Positions 28,589 to 37,352 of a stretch of 64,000 nt of DNA are shown one piece after another (within the stretch, counting starts at the first letter, position 1; each line of letters opens with the position of its first letter). The position numbers and the translations under genes are program-made. The notes beneath the pieces were generated by a model. That model saw nothing but the letters and a program-made list of their open reading frames with translations, did not search any database and had not been told where the DNA came from. Origin of the DNA: Bacteroidales bacterium (GTDB lineage Bacteria > Bacteroidota > Bacteroidia > Bacteroidales > Muribaculaceae); assembly GCA_022009815.1 (NCBI GenBank), contig CP091725.1, positions 682,001 through 746,000 on the forward strand, read 5' to 3'.

Positions 28589-29455
28589 ATGAAAACTTAT
28601 ATGATGGAAATCCAGGAATTGAAATTTAGTTATGGCTTCAAAAAGCCTGACATTTTCAGCGATTTTTCGCTGACATTGAAACCAGGTGCGGTGTATGGAC
28701 TGCTCGGCAAGAACGGAACGGGCAAGTCCACACTGCTCTATCTAATGTGCGGCCTGCTCCGTCCGAAATCAGGGTCGGTTACTTTCTGCGGCAGCGAGAT
28801 GTCGCGCCGCCAGCCGTCAGCTCTTCAGGAGATTTTTATCGTTCCCGAGGAATTTACGCTTCCAGCCGTCACCCTCGCCCAATACGTGAAATACAACTCG
28901 CAGTTTTATCCGCGTTTCTCCAACGAGATTCTCAACAACTGTCTGCGTGATTTCGAGATGGACGGCAACCTGCGTCTCAACGAATTGTCGATGGGACAGA
29001 AGAAGAAGGCGTTCATGAGTTTCGCTCTCGCCACCAACACCCGTCTGCTTCTGATGGACGAACCGACCAACGGCTTCGACATTCCGTCGAAAAGCCAGAT
29101 GCGCAAGGTGATAGCGTCAAACATGAGCGATGAGAAAACGATAGTCGTGTCGACCCACCAGGTGCGCGACGTAGAGAATCTGCTCGACCACGTGCTGATG
29201 GTCGACAGCGGCAAACTGCTACTCGACAGCAGCTACGCCACGCTGGCATCCAAGCTCCTTTTCACCGACCAACCGATGTCGGAGCCCACCGAAGGAGCCA
29301 TCTATGTGCAGCCGTCGCTTCAAGGCAACAGCGCAATTTATGCCAACCGCTTCGGCGACGAGAGCGTAATCAATCTTGAAACGCTGTTCAACGCAATGCT
29401 TGCCAACGGCAAAGGAATAACCGACGCATTAAACACCGTCAACGATGAACGATAG
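28589..29455 (+). CDS. ABC transporter ATP-binding protein
   Basis: 288 residues; ATGs at 28601 and 28604 are possible alternative starts. It powers an ABC-2-type transporter. Seen: Walker A GLLGKNGTGKSTLLYL, an ABC signature LSMGQKKKAFMSFALA in which the usual SGGQ is SMGQ, Walker B RLLLMDEPTNGFD, and the switch histidine in IVVSTHQVRDVE. The ~60 C-terminal residues form an extra domain typical of exporters of the YtrB/NatA kind. The two membrane genes and a GntR regulator follow in the same direction with overlaps, the layout of ytr-like operons, which respond to cell-envelope-active compounds. The substrate is unknown. Confidence 0.9.
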   Translation: MKTYMMEIQELKFSYGFKKPDIFSDFSLTLKPGAVYGLLGKNGTGKSTLLYLMCGLLRPKSGSVTFCGSEMSRRQPSALQEIFIVPEEFTLPAVTLAQYVKYNSQFYPRFSNEILNNCLRDFEMDGNLRLNELSMGQKKKAFMSFALATNTRLLLMDEPTNGFDIPSKSQMRKVIASNMSDEKTIVVSTHQVRDVENLLDHVLMVDSGKLLLDSSYATLASKLLFTDQPMSEPTEGAIYVQPSLQGNSAIYANRFGDESVINLETLFNAMLANGKGITDALNTVNDER

Positions 29456-30131
29456 ATTCAGCATAAAACGCTTCTGGACAATGCTCCGCCACGACTACGA
29501 CCACAATGTGCCGTCGGCATGGATAGGGATGCCGCTGGCAGCCTTCGCCGCCATACTCTTCGGCGAAATCGGTTTTATGATGTCGGGATACAGCATCAAT
29601 CCAGAATCCTTTGCCGACACGTTCTACGTGGTGCTTGCATCGTTCTTCATCTTGTCGATGGTGCTGATGGCAACGTTTATGTTCGACAAAATGTCGGGAC
29701 GCTACGGTCAGATTTACTACCTGACACTTCCGGCAACAAATCTCGAGAAATTTCTTGTAAATCTGCTTGAGACCGTGGTTTCCACGATAGTGTTCTTCAT
29801 CATCGGGATGGTGCTTGCCGACGCAGCGCGCATCGGCCTGTGCATGACGCTTTTCAACAAACCGCTGTTTCAAACGATGCTGCTTCCTCAGATTTTTGCT
29901 GAAAAAGTAGTGCCGCTTGGCGTAATCGCCCTGTGGCTGCAGTCGGTGACAATGATCGGCAGCGCGCTCTGGCGCCGCAAAGTGTTGGTAAAGAGCCTCG
30001 CACTGCTGTTTGTAGTCGTCGCGGCGGCAATACTCGTCAACGGCATTTGCAATCCCAGCATGACAACGACAAACATCATATTGACACCGCTAACACTCGC
30101 CAACTACGTATTGACTTATAAATATTTGTAA
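29445..30131 (+). CDS. ABC-2-type membrane protein, subunit 1
   Basis: 228 residues with about six hydrophobic segments (including PLAAFAAILFGEIGFMMSG, VVLASFFILSMVLMATFMF, VVSTIVFFIIGMVLAD and SLALLFVVVAAAILVNGI). The sequence YYLTLPATNLEKFLVNLL between the second and third helices also occurs, changed, in the next protein (EFLTLPATNVEKFLSRL), so the two are paralogues forming the permease. It overlaps the ATP-binding gene by 11 bp. No signal peptide; the hydrophobic profile fits the inner membrane. What it moves is unknown. Confidence 0.83.
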   Translation: MNDRFSIKRFWTMLRHDYDHNVPSAWIGMPLAAFAAILFGEIGFMMSGYSINPESFADTFYVVLASFFILSMVLMATFMFDKMSGRYGQIYYLTLPATNLEKFLVNLLETVVSTIVFFIIGMVLADAARIGLCMTLFNKPLFQTMLLPQIFAEKVVPLGVIALWLQSVTMIGSALWRRKVLVKSLALLFVVVAAAILVNGICNPSMTTTNIILTPLTLANYVLTYKYL

Positions 30132-30144
30132 AGATTCAACTGAA

Positions 30145-30975
30145 ATGACAACAATAAACAACTTCAGCCCAGCGCGTTTCTGGTCGGTGACCACACGCGA
30201 CGCGGCACTCAACTGGAAAACCCATCTTGCCCATCTGCTCGAGCTTGCAGGCACCCTGCTTGCCGGACTGCTGATAATCATCATCACGGCGAAGACACAC
30301 GAAAGCACCTCGTTCGTGTCAATTGCCGACACGTTCTACTCCTGGTTTGCACTCGTGCTGACAATGGGCGGAATGATTGCAGCCTCCACCGTGCTTAAAC
30401 CCATTTCCGACAAGCCCGGCAGCATTGAGTTTCTCACACTGCCGGCAACCAACGTTGAGAAATTCCTGTCGCGGTTGACGATTGTAACCCTCGGCTTCGC
30501 CCTGTCGGCACTTGTGTCGCTTGTCGCTGTCGGCGCACTCTACTATCTGCTTGCGGCGATATTCGGGCTTGACGCCTACGGCTCGCTGACATTTTACTGT
30601 CTGAAAGTGCTGTTCACTCCAACGCAAATGCTCGAAGGCCCCGCACGCGAGGCATGGAGCTGGCAGGGAACGCTGGCATCATACGGTTTTCTGGCATGTC
30701 TGCAGTCAATGTTTATGCTCGGCGGATCGGTTTGGCGCAGATTCCCTCTTGTCAAGACACTCGGCGTTGTGGTGGCATTAGCCATCATCCTCCCTCCGAT
30801 TCTTGTGCATTTCAGCTTCCACCCACAAACCCGTTCAGAGTTTGTCGCCATATTCCCCACAATTCTTGCCACCACCGGCAGCATCCTGCTTGCGATTGCC
30901 ATAATCAACGGGCTGCTGTCATATTGGCTGTTTACGCGCAAACAAGTAGTAGAAATCAAAAAACACCGACTATGA
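30145..30975 (+). CDS. ABC-2-type membrane protein, subunit 2
   Basis: 276 residues with about six membrane segments, among them LAGTLLAGLLIIIITA, WFALVLTMGGMIAASTVL, LGFALSALVSLVAVGALYYLL and SILLAIAIINGLLSYWLF. It shares the LTLPATNVEKFL motif with the preceding subunit and is probably its heterodimer partner. The start lies 13 bp after the stop of subunit 1, and its stop overlaps the start of the GntR gene (ATGA). Function is inferred from the operon; the family itself is broad. Confidence 0.83.
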   Translation: MTTINNFSPARFWSVTTRDAALNWKTHLAHLLELAGTLLAGLLIIIITAKTHESTSFVSIADTFYSWFALVLTMGGMIAASTVLKPISDKPGSIEFLTLPATNVEKFLSRLTIVTLGFALSALVSLVAVGALYYLLAAIFGLDAYGSLTFYCLKVLFTPTQMLEGPAREAWSWQGTLASYGFLACLQSMFMLGGSVWRRFPLVKTLGVVVALAIILPPILVHFSFHPQTRSEFVAIFPTILATTGSILLAIAIINGLLSYWLFTRKQVVEIKKHRL

Positions 30976-31340
30976 ACTTCAAGGAAAGCCGACCAATCTA
31001 CCTGCAGATAGCAGACCGCATCATGGACGAGATTATGCAGCATGCCTATTCCGAAGGCGGCCGCATCCCGTCGGTGCGCGAATATGCGGCAACCGTTGAA
31101 GTCAACGCCAACACCGTGGTGCGCTCTTTCGACTGGCTGCAGCAGCAAGAAATAATCTTCAACCGCCGCGGCATCGGGTATTTCGTCAGCGAAGGCGCAT
31201 GCGGCACAATCTCCAGACTGCGCCGGCGGGAATTTGAAGAAGAGGAACTTCCGGAAATGTTCCGCAAAATGCAGATGCTCGGCATCACTGCCGACGACAT
31301 CGACCGTCTATACAAACAATTCATCGACTCAGGAAAATAA
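30972..31340 (+). CDS. GntR-family (YtrA-like) transcriptional regulator
   Basis: 122 residues: an N-terminal winged helix (RPIYLQIADRIMDEIM, GGRIPSVREYAATVEVNANTV, RSFDWLQQQEIIFNRRGIGYFV) with a short C-terminal tail instead of a large effector domain, as in the YtrA subgroup. These repress the ABC-transporter operon they are encoded with and are released by envelope stress or small ligands. The ATG at 30972 overlaps the stop of the permease gene, so the regulator is cotranscribed with its likely target. No operator palindrome is obvious at the promoter near 28545. Confidence 0.9.
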   Translation: MNFKESRPIYLQIADRIMDEIMQHAYSEGGRIPSVREYAATVEVNANTVVRSFDWLQQQEIIFNRRGIGYFVSEGACGTISRLRRREFEEEELPEMFRKMQMLGITADDIDRLYKQFIDSGK

Positions 31341-31347
31341 CCAATTT

Positions 31348-33735
31348 ATGATACACACAATGAATAAGATGTTTCTTGCGGCGCTGCTTGCCATTTCGGG
31401 CGGCAGCATCGCGACAGCCGACACTTTGTTCGGACGCGTGGCCGACAGCGAAGGCAACCCGGTTGAATTTGCAACCGTGGTGGCACTCAGCGCCAACCAT
31501 GAGCAAGGAGGTGCCGTCACCGACAGCATCGGCAATTACAGAATCGACCTTCCGAAAGGACAATATAACGTGACATTTACCCTCGTGGGCTACGACAATG
31601 CCGAAAAGGCAGTGACCGTCAACGGAGAAACGCGTCTTGACGCCACGATGACAACAAATGCCGTGGCGCTGCATGGCGTAGAGGTGAAAGCCTCAGCCAT
31701 ACGCCGTCTGCCCGACCGTTTTGTGGTCAGGGTGGAGGATATGCCAGCCGCCATAGGCAAAGACGGGAAGGAACTGCTGCAGGCGGCTCCCGGCGTGTGG
31801 ATCGACGACAAGAAAATCACCATCAACGGCAAGTCGGGCGCAAAAGTGATGGTCAACGACCGCGAGCTGCGCATGGACCAATCACAGCTGCTCACCTATC
31901 TGCGCTCGCTCAAGGCGGAGGACGTGAGCAAAATAGAGGTAATACCCCAGGCAGGAGCGGAATACAGCGCCGACACCGCAGGAGGAATCATCAAAATCAC
32001 TCTTAAACGCAACCGTGCCGACGGCGTGATGGGCAACGTGAGCCTCATCGGCTCTGTCAGCAAAACATCCGCGACAGTCACTCCTTCGGCATCAGTCAAC
32101 GTGAAGAACGGCAAATGGACATTCAGTGCCAACAGCAATCTCTCCGCCTCTCCGAAATCCTATTTCGACACCGGCGAAACCACCGACTATGCCAACGGCG
32201 ACCGGTATACGACCGACACAAAGATGGACCTACACAAGTCGCTTTTCGGCTACGGCATGGCAGGCATCTATTTCGACCCCGACGCGCGCAATTCGCTGGG
32301 CATCGAGGTGGCTTACAACCAATTCCTCTCGCCGTCGGACGTGACGACCAACGCGGCGTTCAACCACACCGACATAGGCGTCGAGACGATGAACGGAAAC
32401 TACATGTCGACGTCGCGCCACAGGAATATCGACGCCACGTTCAACTACGTGCACCGGCTCGACTCCATCGGCTCGCAGATGAAGGTGATTGCCAACTACA
32501 ACCACACAAAAGGACGCAGCGTCGCCGACAACCATCGTCATTCGGAGTTTCTCGCCCTCTCCGCCGATTCGATATCGACAAGCCGCGAAAACTCGGTTTT
32601 CGACGTGGTCAACGTCAGCTACGACTACGACAAGACATTCAACAGCCGCTGGAGTCTGTCGACCGGCTTAAAATACAACCTCAACCGTATGGACAACGAC
32701 GCGTCATACCTCTATCTGAAAGACCACGAATGGCTTACGCCCGACGGACGCAACTATGACGTGGTGTTTAAAGAAAATATCTATGCCGCCTATGTAAAAG
32801 CCTCAGCCAAACTCGGACGCTTCATGGCGTCGGCAGGACTGCGCGGCGAACTGACCGACGCCAGCAGCCGCGGCAACATCATAGCTCAGCGATATTTCGA
32901 CTTGTTTCCAAATGCCAATGTCACATATCTGCTGTCGCCAAACGGCTCCAACGTGCTGACGGCACAGTACTCACGCTCCATAGCGCGCCCATCGTTCTGG
33001 GCACTCAATCCCGAGCGTCATCAGGTTTCCGACATGTTCTATCAGTCGGGCAACTCCGACTTGAAGCCGTCATACAGCGACAACGTCAGCCTTACCGGCG
33101 TGGTTAAATACAAATACTCGCTGACCCTGTTTGCCAACATCAACCACGACCAAATCATAAAAGCCTCGATGCCCGACAAGGACAACCCGAAAAACGTGCT
33201 GCTGACAATGGTTAACTTCGACAAGCAATATATGTTTGGCGCATCGCTCAACCTGCCGTTCCAAATCAAGGACTGGTGGACGCTGACAGCCAACCTCACA
33301 TATCTTGCCAACGGCGAGCGCCGTGAACAGAAAGGCAGTCTGACATACCACAACTTCCTGAACTGGTATGCCAGCTCCGGATTCCAGCTGCCGAAAGATT
33401 TCTACTTTGAAATCTCATATTACGGACAGAACAAAATCACGATGGGCGAAATTACGGTGACACCGACCCACAACCTCAACGCAAGTCTGAAAAAGTCGTT
33501 TGCAAAGCAACGCTGGACAGCCTCGGTGGGCGTGGACAACATTCTCGGCCGCGGTGTGGATTTCTCGATCGACTCCGCCTCGGGCTACCACACGAAAAGC
33601 AAATTCAGCAACCCTGCGTCGTTCACCTGCTCGCTCACCTACAATTTCAGCCTCGGCAAAGCGTTCCAGACGCGCCGCGTGGACAGCAACAACGACGCTT
33701 CCCGCCTGTCGAAGCAAGGCGGAATGGGAAAATAA
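31348..33735 (+). CDS. Outer-membrane beta-barrel protein, TonB-receptor-like
   Basis: 795 residues from ATG 31348 (AGGAAA about 11 bp upstream); ATG 31360 is an alternative. Signal peptide (FLAALLAISGGSIATA), then a carboxypeptidase-regulatory-like domain (about 30-110: GRVADSEGNPVEFATVVALS), a plug-like region (IGKDGKELLQAAPGVWIDDK, ISKIEVIPQAGAEYSA-type sequence) and a long barrel of the OMP_b-brl_3 kind. There is no SusC signature and no SusD partner. It follows the GntR gene by 7 bp and is probably controlled with the ABC transporter, which suggests an envelope-maintenance or small-substrate function; that is inference. Confidence 0.85.
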   Translation: MIHTMNKMFLAALLAISGGSIATADTLFGRVADSEGNPVEFATVVALSANHEQGGAVTDSIGNYRIDLPKGQYNVTFTLVGYDNAEKAVTVNGETRLDATMTTNAVALHGVEVKASAIRRLPDRFVVRVEDMPAAIGKDGKELLQAAPGVWIDDKKITINGKSGAKVMVNDRELRMDQSQLLTYLRSLKAEDVSKIEVIPQAGAEYSADTAGGIIKITLKRNRADGVMGNVSLIGSVSKTSATVTPSASVNVKNGKWTFSANSNLSASPKSYFDTGETTDYANGDRYTTDTKMDLHKSLFGYGMAGIYFDPDARNSLGIEVAYNQFLSPSDVTTNAAFNHTDIGVETMNGNYMSTSRHRNIDATFNYVHRLDSIGSQMKVIANYNHTKGRSVADNHRHSEFLALSADSISTSRENSVFDVVNVSYDYDKTFNSRWSLSTGLKYNLNRMDNDASYLYLKDHEWLTPDGRNYDVVFKENIYAAYVKASAKLGRFMASAGLRGELTDASSRGNIIAQRYFDLFPNANVTYLLSPNGSNVLTAQYSRSIARPSFWALNPERHQVSDMFYQSGNSDLKPSYSDNVSLTGVVKYKYSLTLFANINHDQIIKASMPDKDNPKNVLLTMVNFDKQYMFGASLNLPFQIKDWWTLTANLTYLANGERREQKGSLTYHNFLNWYASSGFQLPKDFYFEISYYGQNKITMGEITVTPTHNLNASLKKSFAKQRWTASVGVDNILGRGVDFSIDSASGYHTKSKFSNPASFTCSLTYNFSLGKAFQTRRVDSNNDASRLSKQGGMGK

Positions 33736-33738
33736 CAC

Positions 33739-33746
33739 TATATTTG
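33739..33746 (+). promoter_or_regulatory. Promoter -7 box directly before the TraB/GumN gene
   Basis: TATATTTG matches TAnnTTTG and ends only 4 bp before the ATG at 33751, so a transcript from it would have almost no 5' leader. Confidence 0.5.
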
Positions 33747-33750
33747 CGAC

Positions 33751-34638
33751 ATGAAAAAGATATTATTGATTATTGCAATGGCAGTTGTGGGCATAAGCGC
33801 CCAGGCACAACTGTTGTGGAAAGTGAGCGGCAACGGCTTGCAGAAGCCGAGTTACATCTTCGGCACACACCATTACGCACCGCTGACGGTGCTCGACAGC
33901 GTGCCTCAGATACGCCAGGTGCAGAACGACGTGGAGCAGGTGTGCGGCGAGGTAGACATGCTCAACACACGCGACTTGCCTCGGCTGACAGCAGAGGCGA
34001 TAATGCTGCCTCCAGGCTCGTCGCTCAACGACTTCATCCCCGACGCCGACCGCCCTACCGTCGACAAAGCAATGCGGTCGCTCATCGGCTTCGGACTCGA
34101 CAATCCGGCAGTGCAACGAATGTGTCCGGCAGCGATAAGCAACCAGCTGATTGCAGCCATTGTAACCAAATATTTGCCAAAAGTGTCGCTCGACCAGCAG
34201 CTTGACACGTATTTTCAGATAAAAGCCGACAAAGCCGGCAAGAAAGTGCTTGCCCTGGAAACCGCCCAGGACCAGCTGAAGATGCTGTTCAGCCAACCGC
34301 CGGCACGTCAGGGCAAGATGCTCGTCTGCCTGGCAGAAAACACCGAATGGAACGCCTCGATAATCGAGATGGCTACCGACGCCTATATGCACCGCGACAT
34401 TGAGACGCTGAAAGAAGTCACCAATCAGAAACTCGGCGACGACTGCGACTCTACCCCGGAGGAAGACGCCATATTGCTCTCCGACCGCAACCGCGCCTGG
34501 ATGGAGCAAATGCCAAAGATGCTTGCCGACGCGCCCACACTGGTTGTTGTAGGCGCCGCCCACCTTGTCGGCGACGAAGGTCTGCTCAGCCTGCTGCGGC
34601 AGTCGGGCTACACCGTCGATCCCGTAGACAAACGATAA
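33751..34638 (+). CDS. TraB/GumN-family protein
   Basis: 295 residues with an N-terminal signal peptide (IIAMAVVGISAQAQ). Family motifs: the N-terminal SYIFGTHHYAPL with the conserved GTxH, and the C-terminal VVVGAAHLVGDEGLLSLL with GAxHxxG and a downstream Gly. In TraB-domain proteins these His/Glu residues are thought to form a metal-dependent active site resembling Tiki proteases; the bacterial function is not established. Location is probably periplasmic. It has its own promoter box very close to the start and is followed after 26 bp by an ABC exporter. Confidence 0.88.
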   Translation: MKKILLIIAMAVVGISAQAQLLWKVSGNGLQKPSYIFGTHHYAPLTVLDSVPQIRQVQNDVEQVCGEVDMLNTRDLPRLTAEAIMLPPGSSLNDFIPDADRPTVDKAMRSLIGFGLDNPAVQRMCPAAISNQLIAAIVTKYLPKVSLDQQLDTYFQIKADKAGKKVLALETAQDQLKMLFSQPPARQGKMLVCLAENTEWNASIIEMATDAYMHRDIETLKEVTNQKLGDDCDSTPEEDAILLSDRNRAWMEQMPKMLADAPTLVVVGAAHLVGDEGLLSLLRQSGYTVDPVDKR

Positions 34639-34664
34639 ACAAAAAACTCAAGCAAAAAAAGAAT

Positions 34665-35603
34665 ATGGATAATACATTGGAAGCGCGCGGCGTGGTGAAA
34701 CGCTTTGCCGGACACACGGCCCTTGACGGAGTAAGCGTCGAAGTGCGCCCCGGACGGGTGTTCGGACTGCTCGGACCCAACGGAGCAGGCAAGACCACTC
34801 TCATAAGAATCATAAACCGCATCACGATGCCCGACGAGGGCGAAGTGATGATGGGCGGACGCCTGATGACCGACGCCGACGTGCGCCGCATAGGCTACCT
34901 CCCGGAAGAACGCGGACTTTACAAAAAAATGAAGGTGGGCGAACAGGCTCTTTACCTTGCCCAGCTGAAAGGTCTGGACAAAGCCACCGCCGAGAAACGC
35001 CTGCGCCAATGGTTCGACAAGTTTGACATCAATCCGTGGTGGAACAAGAAACTTGAGGAGCTGTCGAAAGGCATGCAGCAGAAGGTGCAGTTTGTAATAA
35101 CTGTGCTTCACGAGCCGGAGTTCCTCATCTTCGACGAGCCTTTTTCGGGCTTCGACCCAGTCAACGCCGAACTGCTGAAAAAAGAAATCCTCGAGTTGCG
35201 CGACAAAGGGCACACCATAATCTTCTCGACCCACAACATGAGCTCCGTGGAGGAAATCTGCGACGACATCGCGCTGATAAACGACTCGCACGTGGTGCTC
35301 AGCGGCACGGTGGGCGACGTGCGCTCACGCTATCGCAGCGGCCTTTACAGCCTTGTGGCTGAAAGCGGCAGGATGCTTGCCGAAAACCCCGAAAAATACT
35401 ACATCACGTCGATAAAGCAAGCCTGCGACAACGTGACATACACGCTGCGCAAGACGTGTGACGCAACAAACTCAGAATTCATAGCAATGTTGTCGCAACA
35501 GGTGGAAATCCGCTCGTTTGCAGAGCAATTGCCAACAATGAACGACATATTCCTGCGCGCCGTAGGCGGTGTGGGCAACAATGACAAGGAGGAACAACAA
35601 TGA
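34665..35603 (+). CDS. ABC exporter ATP-binding protein (NatA-like)
   Basis: 312 residues. Walker A FGLLGPNGAGKTTLIRI, Q-loop region YLPEERGLYKKMKV, signature LSKGMQQKVQFV, Walker B EFLIFDEPFSGFDP and the switch His in IIFSTHNMSSVE are all present. The YLPEERGLY sequence and a DUF4162-like C-terminal domain (about 220-305) mark the NatA type, which with NatB exports sodium or other small substrates. It overlaps the permease gene by ATGA. The substrate is not deducible. Confidence 0.9.
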   Translation: MDNTLEARGVVKRFAGHTALDGVSVEVRPGRVFGLLGPNGAGKTTLIRIINRITMPDEGEVMMGGRLMTDADVRRIGYLPEERGLYKKMKVGEQALYLAQLKGLDKATAEKRLRQWFDKFDINPWWNKKLEELSKGMQQKVQFVITVLHEPEFLIFDEPFSGFDPVNAELLKKEILELRDKGHTIIFSTHNMSSVEEICDDIALINDSHVVLSGTVGDVRSRYRSGLYSLVAESGRMLAENPEKYYITSIKQACDNVTYTLRKTCDATNSEFIAMLSQQVEIRSFAEQLPTMNDIFLRAVGGVGNNDKEEQQ

Positions 35604-36895
35604 AAAACAAAATCTGGATTGTGGCGCAACGGGAATATGCCACACGCGTGAAAAAACGCTCATTCATCATCCTTACAATACTCATGCCGTTCCTTATGGC
35701 GGCAATGATTTTCGTTCCGCTGCTGTTGTCGGTAATAGGCGACAGCGGACGCAAGACGGTGGCTGTGATCGACAACACCGGACTTTATGCCAATGCCCTG
35801 CAGAGCAACGACGACTATCTCTTCGTGCCCACCGACAAGATGACGCCGGCGCTGCGCTCCGACTCCACCGACGTGGCGGCAGTGCTGATGATTACCGACA
35901 ATCTTGTCGACAACCCCACCGCCGCGGCAATCTATTCGCGCGACGAGGTGAAGCGCGACATGTCCGACTATATCAACAACGCCCTGACAAAGGCTGTGCA
36001 GAAACAGAAATTCGAACGCTACAACATCCCTGCCCTCAACGAGATTGTGGAAGACGTGCAGACTCCCGTCGAAGTGGCGACGGTGAGATGGACCGACGAG
36101 GGCGAACGCGAGTCGATGACTGAGATATTCTCAGCCGTAGGAATGGTGCTCACCACGCTGATTTATTTCTTCGTGATGAGCTACGGCGCGATGGTGATGC
36201 AGAGCGTCACCGAAGAGAAGACAAACCGCATCGTCGAGCTTATGGTGTCGAGTGTGAAGCCTTTTCAGTTGATGGCAGGCAAAATCATAGGCATCGGACT
36301 TGTCGGAATCACGCAGATGCTCATCTGGGGCATACTGCTCGTCGCTATTATAAGTATTGCCGGGGTGGTCAGCGGAGTGGCTATGTTCGACCCCTCGCAA
36401 GCCGCAGCCATCTCTGCCGCGTCGCAGATGCCCGACGCCGATTTGTCGATGCAGATATTGTCGGTGGTGTCGAGCCTTCCGCTCGCAGAAATCGCAGTGC
36501 TGTTCGTGCTGTACTTCATCGGCGGCTATCTTCTCTATGCCTCCGTGCTTGCCGGATTTGGCGCGGCGGTCAACGACCCGCAGGACACGCAGCAGTTTAT
36601 GATGCCTATCGCCGTTATAATGCTGTTTGCGTTCTACGCCGGCTTCTACAGCGCCATGAATCCCGACGGACCGCTGGCAGTGTGGTGCTCGTTTATCCCG
36701 CTCACGTCGCCTATGGTGATGATGATACGCATCCCGTTCGGCGTGCCTCTGTGGCAGGAAGCGCTGTCGGTGGCTCTGCTTTTCGGCACCGCGCTGGCAT
36801 TGTCCTATCTGTCGGGCAAAATCTATCGCGTGGGCATCCTTATGTACGGCAAAAAACCGTCGCTGAAGGAAATGCTCAAATGGTTGAAATATTAA
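35600..36895 (+). CDS. ABC exporter permease (NatB-like, ABC-2 type)
   Basis: 431 residues. A membrane helix near residue 25 (SFIILTILMPFLMAAMIFV) precedes a large extracytoplasmic domain (about 50-185), then a bundle of five or six helices, with the conserved SVTEEKTNRIVELMVSSVKP segment before the first of them. This is the ABC2_membrane_3 layout of NatB. The ATG lies in the stop of the ATP-binding gene, so subunits are translated together. Function follows its partner. Confidence 0.9.
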   Translation: MKNKIWIVAQREYATRVKKRSFIILTILMPFLMAAMIFVPLLLSVIGDSGRKTVAVIDNTGLYANALQSNDDYLFVPTDKMTPALRSDSTDVAAVLMITDNLVDNPTAAAIYSRDEVKRDMSDYINNALTKAVQKQKFERYNIPALNEIVEDVQTPVEVATVRWTDEGERESMTEIFSAVGMVLTTLIYFFVMSYGAMVMQSVTEEKTNRIVELMVSSVKPFQLMAGKIIGIGLVGITQMLIWGILLVAIISIAGVVSGVAMFDPSQAAAISAASQMPDADLSMQILSVVSSLPLAEIAVLFVLYFIGGYLLYASVLAGFGAAVNDPQDTQQFMMPIAVIMLFAFYAGFYSAMNPDGPLAVWCSFIPLTSPMVMMIRIPFGVPLWQEALSVALLFGTALALSYLSGKIYRVGILMYGKKPSLKEMLKWLKY

Positions 36896-36911
36896 GCTGA
36901 AAAAAACGACT

Positions 36912-37346
36912 ATGACCCAAGACGAACTATACATGCAGATGGCGCTTGCCGAAGCCCGTCAGGCTGCTGCCGACGACGAGGTGCCGGTGGGCGCCGTCGT
37001 GGTGTGCGGCGGAAAGGTGATTGCACGCGCACACAACCTCACAGAGACGCTGACCGACTGCACGGCGCACGCAGAGATGCAGGCCGTGACGTCGGCAGCG
37101 GCATATCTCGGTGGAAAATATCTTACAGGATGCACGCTCTACGTGACCGTAGAGCCGTGCTTGATGTGTGCCGGGGCACTCGGCTGGAGCCAGATAAGCC
37201 GCATTGTCTACGGCGCTGCCGACGACAAGCGCGGATACCACACCTTCTGCCCTCAGCCGTTTCATCCGAAGACAGAAGTGGTGGGCGGCGTACTCGCTGA
37301 CGACTGCGCCGCACTGATGACGGAATTCTTCCGCCGCAAACGTTGA
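36912..37346 (+). CDS. tadA: tRNA-specific adenosine deaminase
   Basis: 144 residues. TadA converts adenosine-34 of tRNA-Arg(ACG) to inosine and is usually essential. Zinc-site motifs are present: CTAHAEMQAV (HAE, with the catalytic Glu) and VEPCLMCAGAL (PCxxC), preceded by the typical DDEVPVGAVVV. Length and motif spacing match TadA rather than cytosine deaminases. It follows the ABC permease by 16 bp and converges with the S41 protease gene, whose stop is 6 bp away. Confidence 0.95.
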   Translation: MTQDELYMQMALAEARQAAADDEVPVGAVVVCGGKVIARAHNLTETLTDCTAHAEMQAVTSAAAYLGGKYLTGCTLYVTVEPCLMCAGALGWSQISRIVYGAADDKRGYHTFCPQPFHPKTEVVGGVLADDCAALMTEFFRRKR

Positions 37347-37352
37347 TTTTTG

